Source: JBARRS01 sp049644345
Lineage (GTDB): Bacteria; Actinomycetota; Thermoleophilia; Gaiellales; Gaiellaceae
NCBI GenBank assembly: GCA_049644345.1
Contig: JBARRS010000052.1
Coordinates: 1-9,184 of the forward strand
DNA: 9,184 nucleotides
Direction: 5' to 3'
In this document: piece by piece, positions 1-5,643 of the stretch
How positions within the stretch are numbered: the first letter of the stretch is position 1
Layout: each line of letters starts with the position of its first letter
Notes under the pieces: model-generated
What the model saw: only the letters and a program-made list of their open reading frames with translations
The model's database searches: none
Told to the model about the DNA's origin: nothing
Program-made: the position numbers and the translations under genes

Positions 1-176
1 TCCGGGAGGACGAGGTCGAGGATGACGGCCTCGGGGGGCCTGATCGCCGCCACGGCCAACGCCTCCTCCGCCGTGGCTGCCGTGTCGACCTCATACCCCG
101 CGCCGCGGAGGTTCGTCTTCAGTGCTCGCAGGATCTGGGGCTCGTCGTCAACGACGAGAACCCGCGGGCCGCTCAT
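1..176 (-). CDS. kdpE: KdpE-like response regulator, N-terminal part (cut by window edge)
   Basis: Reading the minus strand from the ATG at 176-174 gives 58 codons of an OmpR/KdpE-type receiver domain that runs off the left edge. The start reads VLVVDDEPQILRALKTNL, which is characteristic of KdpE. The acidic pocket is D10/D11 and the expected phospho-acceptor is D54 in the motif VILDLVLP. The DNA-binding half is outside the window. The ATG overlaps the kinase stop codon (ATGA), so the two are probably translationally coupled, and GAGG lies 7 nt upstream of the start. By family knowledge it would be phosphorylated by the adjacent kinase and act on transcription. Its target, the kdp potassium-transport operon or the pilus genes next door, cannot be told from the sequence. 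Confidence 0.9.
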   Translation of the reverse strand, partial: MSGPRVLVVDDEPQILRALKTNLRGAGYEVDTAATAEEALAVAAIRPPEAVILDLVLP

Positions 177-1543
177 GCGCCGACCTCGATCCGGTCCTCC
201 GCCGGGAGCGCGAGCGAGAAGCGGGCCCCACCGGTCGGCGGCGACTCCGCCCAGACCCTGCCGCCGTTCGCCTGTGCGAAGCCCCGCGCGATCGCGAGCC
301 CGAGCCCGGTTCCGCGGCGCGGGGTCGGGCCGGTCTCGAACGGCTCGAAGACGCGCTCGAGATCTCGGCTCGCAACGCCTTCGCCGCCGTCGGCGACGTG
401 GAAGACGACCTCTCCGTCCTCCCGGGCTACGTGGAGATCGACCTCTTCGCCGTCGGGCGAGAACTTGAGCGCGTTCTCCAGCAGGTTGACGAGCACGCGC
501 TCGATCTGAGCCGGGTCGGTGCGGACCGGCGGCAGGTCTTCAGGAAGTGAGACGCGGACGCGCTCGGAGTCCACGCCGAGCTCCTCCAGTGCCCTCGCGA
601 CGAGGCCGTCCGCGGTCCAGAGGACCGGGCTCGGCTCTGCAGCTCCGACCTCGAGCCGTGAGAGGTCGAGCAGGTTCCGAACGAGGCGGTCGAGGCGCTT
701 CGTCTCGAGCCTGATCGTCGCCAGCAGCTCGGAGCGGTCGTCGGCGCTCAGCGCGAGCGACGCGCTCTCGAGGCCTTCGCTCGCGACGCGGATCGCAGTC
801 AACGGCGAGCGGAGGTCGTGGCTCGCGGCACGGAGGAGCGCGGTCTTCGCAGCGTCGCTTCGGCGCAGGGTCTCGGCCTCGACCGCCGTCCGTCCGAGTC
901 GCTCTCGGTCGCGGGCGCCGGCGAGGAGCGAGGCGAGCGCCGGCAGGACGCGGGCCTCGACGTCACCCGGCGGCTGGATCGCCGGCCGAACGAACAGACG
1001 CCCGACGTGCCGGCCGCCGGCGTCTAGGTCGTGGGCGGACTCTCCAGGGTCCGGCCGGCGGAGCGAATCGAGCTCGATCCAGCCGCGGACGCCGCCGAGA
1101 GCGCGCGCAGCACGCTCGGCGATCGCGCGCAGCTGACCGCGGACGTCGCCGCTCTCGAGCAGACCGGCGGCGGACTCCGCGAGCAGGGTTGCCTCGCGCT
1201 CTCGCTGCTCGGCGTCCGCAGTTCGGCGCCGCGCCCGCGCGGCCAGCTCGCTCGCGACAACGGCAGTGACGAGGTAGACGGCGAGCGCGACCCAGTTCTC
1301 CGAGTCGCGGAGCCTGAAAGTGTGCAGCGGCGGCAGGAAGAAGAAGTTGAAGGCGAGCAGGCTCGCGATCGAGACCGGCAACGCGTACGCGAGCCCCCAG
1401 GCGATCGCGACCGGCAGGACGGCGAAGAGGTAGAGCACACCGAGGCTGAGCACCGGCGCCACCGGTTTCAGCGCGAAGACAACGCCCGTCACAACCGCAA
1501 CTGCAGCGGCGCTGAAGAGCGCTCCGAGGAGCCGGTGAGTCAT
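173..1543 (-). CDS. KdpD-family sensor histidine kinase lacking the N-terminal KdpD/USP sensor domains
   Basis: This is a 456-residue membrane histidine kinase. Residues 1-105 hold about four hydrophobic segments of the KdpD transmembrane (DUF4118) type, including the typical stretch AFNFFFLPPLHTF at 64-76. A weak GAF-like region follows at about 120-210, then the kinase core: H box SHDLRSPLTAI with H242, N box with N353 and N357, G1 box DGGEG at 385-389, and G2 box GTGLGLA at 411-417. Full-length KdpD proteins are near 850-900 residues. The N-terminal KdpD sensor and universal-stress domains are absent here, so the input signal may differ. It starts 32 nt downstream of pilC and overlaps the response regulator by 4 nt. 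GGGAG directly abuts the ATG, poor spacing for a Shine-Dalgarno site, so reading through from pilC is plausible. The sequence does not show whether it regulates pili or potassium uptake. Confidence 0.9.
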   Translation of the reverse strand: MTHRLLGALFSAAAVAVVTGVVFALKPVAPVLSLGVLYLFAVLPVAIAWGLAYALPVSIASLLAFNFFFLPPLHTFRLRDSENWVALAVYLVTAVVASELAARARRRTADAEQREREATLLAESAAGLLESGDVRGQLRAIAERAARALGGVRGWIELDSLRRPDPGESAHDLDAGGRHVGRLFVRPAIQPPGDVEARVLPALASLLAGARDRERLGRTAVEAETLRRSDAAKTALLRAASHDLRSPLTAIRVASEGLESASLALSADDRSELLATIRLETKRLDRLVRNLLDLSRLEVGAAEPSPVLWTADGLVARALEELGVDSERVRVSLPEDLPPVRTDPAQIERVLVNLLENALKFSPDGEEVDLHVAREDGEVVFHVADGGEGVASRDLERVFEPFETGPTPRRGTGLGLAIARGFAQANGGRVWAESPPTGGARFSLALPAEDRIEVGA

Positions 1544-1575
1544 CTCCCGACGAAGGATAGGCCGCGAGGGGGGCG

Positions 1576-2787
1576 CTACTTGACGAGCGAGAGCATGCGG
1601 AACATCGGCAGGTACATCGAGATCACGATCACGCCGACCATCATGCCGACGAGGATCATCATCACGGGCTCGATGATCGAGGTCAGCGTGGAGATCGCCG
1701 CGTCGACCTCGTCTTCGTAGAAGTCTGCGATCTTGCTCAGCATCTTCTCGAGCTCTCCGGTCTCCTCGCCGATCTTGACCATCTGGCTGACCATCGGCGG
1801 GAAGACGGGGTTCTCGATCAGCGGCTGGGCGATCGGCACGCCCTGGTGAACGCGCGCGCGCACGTCCGCGAGCGCCTGCTCGACGACCCAGTTGCCCGCG
1901 GTCTGGCCGGTGATCTCGAGTGATTTGATGATGTCGACGCCGGCCGCGACGAGGGTCGAGAGCGTCCGTGAGAAGCGCGCCATCGTCACCTTGAGGACGA
2001 CGTCGCCGATCTTCATCGGGATCCGGAGCTTCAGCCGGTCCCAGAGCTGGCGCCCCTGGTCCGTCCGCTTGAACCGGCGGATCCCGAAGATCGTCGCGAA
2101 GACGACCGGGAAGATGATGTACCAGTCGCTCCGGAGCACGTTCGAGGCGCTGACGACGTACTGCGTCAGCGTCGGCAGCTTGCCGCCGAGCTGGCCGAAG
2201 ATCTTCACGAAGACCGGCACGAGGAACATCAGCAGGCCGGTCAGGACGAGGGTCGCGAACGACAGGACCATCATCGGGTACATCATCGCGCTCTTCACGC
2301 GCCGCTTGATCTGCGTGTCCTTCTCGATTTGGAACGCGACGCGGTCGAGCACCTGGTCGAGGATCCCGGCTGCCTCGCCCGCCTCGACCATCGAGACGTA
2401 GAGCCGGCTGAAGATCTTCGGGTGGCGCGCCATAGCCTGGGAGAGCAGGAGGCCACCCTCGACGTCGGCTCGGAGCTCGCGCACGATCGACGCGAAGTAG
2501 ACGTCGTCGGTCTGCTCCTCGAGGATGACGAGCGCGCTGACAACGTTAAGCCCGGCCTCGATCATGGTGGCGAACTGGCGCGAGAAGACCTGGAGCGTCT
2601 TCGGCTTGACCCTCTTGAACGCGGTCCGGACCGTGTCCTCGCCGCTCGCCGGCAGCTCCTCGACGTGCTCGGCGAGCAGACCGCGGATCCGGAGCTGCTC
2701 GCGTGCCGCGTCGAGATCAGGAGCGTGGACCTCGCCCTGGAACTCGAGGCCCTCGGCGCTGATCGCGCTGTAAGCGTACGCCGCCAT
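1576..2787 (-). CDS. pilC: Type IV pilus platform protein PilC (GspF/T2SSF family)
   Basis: This 403-residue integral membrane platform protein couples the pilus ATPases to pilin insertion and removal. It has the normal family length and architecture: a small N-terminal region (YAYSAISAEGLEFQGEV), then two T2SSF repeats at about 68-191 and 271-394. The internal duplication shows in the paired motifs MVEAGEAAGILD (133-144) and MVKIGEETGELE (336-347). Membrane segments lie at about 172-198, 221-237 and 371-393. GAGGG sits 6 nt before the ATG. A sigma-28-like promoter candidate lies directly upstream, back to back with that of the minor prepilin. The gene is separated from the pilT-O operon by that divergent prepilin gene, and a two-component pair follows 32 nt downstream. 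Identification rests on clear family motifs. Confidence 0.96.
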   Translation of the reverse strand: MAAYAYSAISAEGLEFQGEVHAPDLDAAREQLRIRGLLAEHVEELPASGEDTVRTAFKRVKPKTLQVFSRQFATMIEAGLNVVSALVILEEQTDDVYFASIVRELRADVEGGLLLSQAMARHPKIFSRLYVSMVEAGEAAGILDQVLDRVAFQIEKDTQIKRRVKSAMMYPMMVLSFATLVLTGLLMFLVPVFVKIFGQLGGKLPTLTQYVVSASNVLRSDWYIIFPVVFATIFGIRRFKRTDQGRQLWDRLKLRIPMKIGDVVLKVTMARFSRTLSTLVAAGVDIIKSLEITGQTAGNWVVEQALADVRARVHQGVPIAQPLIENPVFPPMVSQMVKIGEETGELEKMLSKIADFYEDEVDAAISTLTSIIEPVMMILVGMMVGVIVISMYLPMFRMLSLVK

Positions 2788-2796
2788 ACAGAACCC

Positions 2797-2824
2797 TCAT
2801 CGGCAGAGGGATGCACCCTCTTGA
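2797..2824 (-). promoter_or_regulatory. Candidate sigma-28-type promoter of pilC
   Basis: On the minus strand TCAAGA (2824-2819) is followed, after 14 nt, by GCCGATGA (2804-2797), which is 9 nt from the pilC ATG. This resembles the FliA/SigD/WhiG consensus TAAA-N15-GCCGATAA and has exactly the spacing of the pilT and minor-prepilin copies. Its -35 half lies on the same bases as that of the divergent prepilin promoter (TTGA on plus equals TCAA on minus). One tension is that the pilC Shine-Dalgarno GAGGG (2798-2794) overlaps the end of this -10, so the transcript would be nearly leaderless. Confidence 0.5.
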
Positions 2825-2848
2825 GGGATCGGGGCAGCCTGCCGATAT
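2821..2848 (+). promoter_or_regulatory. Candidate sigma-28-type promoter of the minor prepilin
   Basis: TTGAGG (2821-2826), 14 nt, then GCCGATAT (2841-2848). The arrangement matches the pilT copy base for base in layout, and CCT directly precedes the -10 in both. Transcription would begin about 6-8 nt beyond the -10, that is at or next to the GTG at 2856, giving a leaderless message. Confidence 0.55.
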
Positions 2849-2855
2849 CCCTCTC

Positions 2856-3458
2856 GTGCGCTTGCGCCTGCGCAAACTGCGGACCGAGGCGGGTTTTGGC
2901 CTGATCGAGCTGCTGATGGCGATGACGATCCTGAACATCGGGATCCTCGCCATCGTCGGCGTGTTCAATGCCGGGATCGTCTCGCTACGGCGGGCGAGCC
3001 AGCTCTCGACGGCCTCAGCGCTCGCCGACCAGCAGATCGAGCTCTACCGCAAGATCACGTACGACCAGATCGCGCTCGACGGAACCACGCTGGGCACGGT
3101 CGACAACACGTACAAGTGCGACTCGGCGCTCGGCGGCTCGTGCCCGAACTCGACCTCGAGCGAGGTGACCCAGGCTTGCACCACGCCTCTGCCGCTCCAA
3201 TGTGTTCCGAGCCGTAACGTGACGGCGGCGACGAATCCCGCCTCGCCCGACCGCCACAACTATCGGGTCGACTCGTACATCGTCACCATCAACCCGACGT
3301 CGTACAACACCACTCCGAACACGGGGGTGAGCCGCACCGCGAAGCTCGTGACTGTCGTGGTGCGGGACGGGAACAATCTCGGCAAGGTGCTTGCGCGCGC
3401 GACTTCCACGTTCGACTGCTCGACCGGGCAGCCGTACGGGTCCTGCCCGACGAGCTGA
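2856..3458 (+). CDS. PilV-like minor type IV prepilin with six cysteines
   Basis: This 200-residue prepilin has a 13-residue basic leader and the class III cleavage/methylation site G|FGLIELLMAMTILNIG (cleavage after residue 13, Glu at mature position 5), followed by a single hydrophobic helix. The stretch LADQQIELYRKITYDQI after the helix is PilV/minor-pilin-like. The C-terminal part is Thr/Asn/Ser-rich and has six cysteines in three close pairs (residues 88/96, 108/116, 188/197), which could form disulfides outside the membrane. An in-frame ATG at 2811 would add 15 residues. The GTG at 2856 is preferred because it gives a normal leader length and lies just after a promoter-like motif that would fall inside the longer version; no good Shine-Dalgarno supports either. 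The gene is divergent from pilC and convergent with the PilP-like gene (52 nt between stops). By analogy minor pilins prime pilus assembly or sit at the tip; its exact role is unknown. Confidence 0.85.
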   Translation: MRLRLRKLRTEAGFGLIELLMAMTILNIGILAIVGVFNAGIVSLRRASQLSTASALADQQIELYRKITYDQIALDGTTLGTVDNTYKCDSALGGSCPNSTSSEVTQACTTPLPLQCVPSRNVTAATNPASPDRHNYRVDSYIVTINPTSYNTTPNTGVSRTAKLVTVVVRDGNNLGKVLARATSTFDCSTGQPYGSCPTS

Positions 3459-3466
3459 CGGCGGAA

Positions 3467-3486
3467 GCGGGCCGCAGCCCGCGTTC
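3467..3486. terminator. Possible weak terminator hairpin between convergent genes
   Basis: GCGGGC (3467-3472), loop CGCA, GCCCGC (3477-3482), then GTTC. This is a six-base-pair GC stem in the 52-nt gap between the stop codons of the minor prepilin (plus) and the PilP-like gene (minus). There is no real U-tract on either strand, so termination is only suggested by position. Confidence 0.35.
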
Positions 3487-3510
3487 GGTGTCCGAGAGTG
3501 AAGGCGCCGG

Positions 3511-4245
3511 CTATTCGGCCGCGAGCAGGCGAAGGACGTACTGACGGCCGTTCGCCGTGTTCATCAGGGTCAGCTGGGTGCCTTTCACCAGCGTGACCGT
3601 CTGCTGGCCGGTCGAGTAAGAGCCTCCGGCGATCGCGATCCGCGCGCTCGTCGCGCTTAACGAGACGAGCTGGAACACGGGGTCGGCCTTCGGGAACGTG
3701 CTCCTGCGGCGCACCTTCTCGGCGACGCCGTCGACGGAGATCGTCGCAACGGTCAGGTGAGCATTGCTCGAACCGCTGGTCGTGCCGCTTCCCGACGCCG
3801 GCGGCGACGGGAGGACGGAGCCGGAGGTGCTCGTACCCGAACCCGAGGTTCCCGAGCCCGACCCGGTTCCCGAGCCCGAGCCGGTGCCTTGTCCTTGGTT
3901 GACCTGCTGGACGAACGGATCGTGACCCGTGAACCGCGGCGCGCCGAAGCGCACGAGCTGCCCGGAGGACGGAACCGCCTTTGCGTTGGGATCGCTGACG
4001 GCGCCGGATGAACGCGTCGTTACGCCGGCTGAGACCGATCCCCCGAGCGAAGGCGGCGCGAGCGACGTGCCGCCGGACTGAGCGACCGTGGTCGGAGTCG
4101 AAGACGCGCCCGTCGAGCCTCCTTGCATCAACTTGAGTGTCCGCGGCAGCTGGAAGCCGAGCACACCGAGCAGGATCACGCCGCCGACGGCGGCGATGAT
4201 CTTCTGGCGCTTCTCTTTCGCCTTCAGATCGGGCTTCTTGGCCAT
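3511..4245 (-). CDS. Putative PilP/GspC-like pilus alignment protein with Ser/Gly-rich linker
   Basis: This 244-residue bitopic protein is the last gene of the pilT operon. It has a basic cytoplasmic N-terminus (MAKKPDLKAKEKRQK), one membrane helix at about 16-33, and a long low-complexity Ser/Thr/Gly/Pro linker. The motif GHDPFV at 107-112 recalls the RDPF motif of PilP/GspC-type proteins. A dense SG/TG tract spans 120-160. A compact beta-rich C-terminal domain at about 163-244 contains ISVDGVAEKV, DPVFQLVSL and GTQLTLMNTANGRQYVLRLL, resembling the small beta domain (HR/PilP type) of alignment proteins. Its ATG overlaps the pilO stop by one base (TGATG), so it is probably coupled to pilO. 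Operon position supports a PilP-analogue role with PilN and PilO, but the assignment is by position and architecture, not clear sequence identity. In a one-membrane bacterium it would have no secretin to contact. Confidence 0.7.
   Translation of the reverse strand: MAKKPDLKAKEKRQKIIAAVGGVILLGVLGFQLPRTLKLMQGGSTGASSTPTTVAQSGGTSLAPPSLGGSVSAGVTTRSSGAVSDPNAKAVPSSGQLVRFGAPRFTGHDPFVQQVNQGQGTGSGSGTGSGSGTSGSGTSTSGSVLPSPPASGSGTTSGSSNAHLTVATISVDGVAEKVRRRSTFPKADPVFQLVSLSATSARIAIAGGSYSTGQQTVTLVKGTQLTLMNTANGRQYVLRLLAAE
3835..3886. repeat. Imperfect CCCGA(A/G)CCCGA repeats encoding the SG-rich linker
   Basis: A run of closely related 15-18 bp units built on CCCGAGCCCGA and CCGGT(T/G). On the minus strand it encodes the Gly/Ser/Thr tract at about residues 120-137 of the PilP-like protein. 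Such a tract could change length by slippage without breaking frame when whole codons are gained or lost. Confidence 0.65.
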
Positions 4246-5006
4246 CAGTGAGTCACTCCTGCGGCCGCGGCACCGCCGGCGGGAGGCGGGCTCGTGGTCG
4301 TGGTGGGGGCGGTCGTGGTCGTGGTCGGAGTAGACGCCGTCCCCGTGCTCGGAGTCGTGGACGAGGTCGGCGTCGTCGGGCTCGCCGTCGAAGGCGTGCT
4401 TGCAGCCGCCGGCTCGGCCGCGGAACCGGCGAGAGTCGAGGCGCCGAAGACGAACGCGTCGACCGTCAGCGTGGCCTTGATCTGCGGGAAGGAGCGATCA
4501 CCCTCATCGAAGTTGACCGTGTCGACCGCGAACAGGCGGCCGGTCGAATCGAGCTCGCCGCGGTTCACGTCGACGAGCTTCCGGAGCCGGAAGAGGAAGT
4601 CCGACAGGTCATAGAAGCTGCCCTGGAACACGAGAGTGATCGGAATCGCCTGGTAGCCGGAGACGACGGTCGCGGCCTGGGGTGAGATCGAGTCGAAGGT
4701 GATCCCCGTGGCGCGCGCGATCTCGTTGATCTGGAGGATGATTCCCGGCTCGTCGGCCTGGTCGGGCATCGCCTTCGTAAGCCGGAAGAGGTCGGCCACC
4801 CGCACCTTCGGGGTGTGCTTGAACCTCAGGTCGGCTACCCGCGCCTCCTGGATCTGCTGCTCAGTGGAGGCGATCTGAGTCGTGAGCTCGGCCGCCTTCG
4901 AGCGCTGGGGCCGGATCAGCACGAAGTACCCGGCGACCGCGACGAACAGCAGCACGACGACGACGATCGCGATCTGCGCGGACTGCGGGATCTTGTTCCG
5001 TTTCAC
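4245..5006 (-). CDS. pilO: Type IV pilus alignment protein PilO with Ser/Thr/Pro-rich tail
   Basis: This is a 253-residue PilO. It has a short basic cytoplasmic start, one membrane helix at 11-31, a coiled-coil stretch at about 36-62 (AELTTQIASTEQQIQEA) and a ferredoxin-like core at about 65-188, with the PilO-typical segments GIILQINEIARATGITFDSISP (split here: GIILQINEIA at 88-97, TGITFDSISP at 100-109) and FYDLSDFLFRLRKLV (131-145). Residues 195-253 are an unusual Ser/Thr/Pro-rich tail with long Thr runs, possibly a flexible or glycosylated wall-spanning extension. It starts with GTG, in a GTGA overlap with the pilN stop, preceded by GGGAG at good spacing. By family knowledge it dimerises with PilN to link PilM to the rest of the machine. 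The TGATG junction couples it to the PilP-like gene. Confidence 0.93.
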   Translation of the reverse strand: MKRNKIPQSAQIAIVVVVLLFVAVAGYFVLIRPQRSKAAELTTQIASTEQQIQEARVADLRFKHTPKVRVADLFRLTKAMPDQADEPGIILQINEIARATGITFDSISPQAATVVSGYQAIPITLVFQGSFYDLSDFLFRLRKLVDVNRGELDSTGRLFAVDTVNFDEGDRSFPQIKATLTVDAFVFGASTLAGSAAEPAAASTPSTASPTTPTSSTTPSTGTASTPTTTTTAPTTTTSPPPAGGAAAAGVTH

Positions 5007-5638
5007 GAGCCGCTCCCGCTGGGCGTGCTGACGTTTGCGTTGATGATGAACGCGTAGACCGTCGGCCCCGGCCGCTGGCCGGTGGGAAGTCCACTCTGCT
5101 GGAGCTGGACGTTTGCGAGGTCGGGTAGGACCGAGAGCCGGGCGAGGAAGCGGGCGACCGCGGCCTGCGAGTAGGTGTAACCCTGGATCGCGACCTGGTT
5201 TGCCACGGGAATCGGCCCGCTTGCCGGGGAGGCTGTCGACGGCACAGACGCAGGTGAGACGGGCGCCTTCGCCGACAGCTTGTTCAGCCAGACGTCATTG
5301 GGGAGGACGACTGCGATCTCGCGCAAGACCCGGTCCCAGGCGACGCGGCGCGACAGCGCGAGATTCAACGCGCGGATCCGTGCGAGCTTGTCCTTGGCAA
5401 GCGCGTCCTGCGTTTGCGTCGCCGCCGGCGGCGGCGTGGGGATCGCGTTCAGCTCTGTCTGCTTCTGCTGGAGCTCCTGCCGCTTGCCTGCGACCTTGCC
5501 GCTCTCGAGCATGAAGACGCCGGCGAGCACCGCGAGCACGAGGACACCGCCGAGGACGCCCGCGAGGAGAACGACGGGCGGCGGGCCCCTGCGAGCGCGC
5601 CTCGCATCGTCGCGAGGAAGAAGGTTGATCGCTCGCAT
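5003..5638 (-). CDS. pilN: Type IV pilus alignment protein PilN
   Basis: This is a 211-residue PilN. The N-terminus carries INLLP at residues 4-8, the conserved peptide that binds the groove of PilM in the cytoplasm. A basic patch (RRARR) is followed by one membrane helix at about 21-43, a coiled-coil stretch at about 48-65, and a PilN-type extracytoplasmic domain with ALSRRVAWDRVLREIAVVLP (95-113 region) and VWLNKLS at 116-122. A Pro/Ser/Ala-rich insert lies at 125-145 and a GSGS tail ends the protein. It begins 5 nt after the pilM stop, with GAGG about 10 nt upstream, and overlaps the pilO GTG by 4 nt. Length and order M-N-O agree with the family. Confidence 0.95.
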   Translation of the reverse strand: MRAINLLPRDDARRARRGPPPVVLLAGVLGGVLVLAVLAGVFMLESGKVAGKRQELQQKQTELNAIPTPPPAATQTQDALAKDKLARIRALNLALSRRVAWDRVLREIAVVLPNDVWLNKLSAKAPVSPASVPSTASPASGPIPVANQVAIQGYTYSQAAVARFLARLSVLPDLANVQLQQSGLPTGQRPGPTVYAFIINANVSTPSGSGS

Positions 5639-5643
5639 CTAGA

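Noticed and set aside
1031..1720. Open frame on the plus strand spanning the start of the kinase and the end of pilC
   Set aside because: It is antisense to two well-supported genes, with Arg/Glu-rich composition typical of a shadow frame.
2811..2855. ATG at 2811 as the minor prepilin start
   Set aside because: GAGGG abuts it with no spacer, it lengthens the leader beyond the usual range, and it would place the promoter-like motif inside the gene. It is kept only as the alternative start.
4290..4420. GTCGTGGTC-like repeats as a non-coding repeat array
   Set aside because: They are explained by the Thr/Ser-rich coding tail of PilO on the minus strand.
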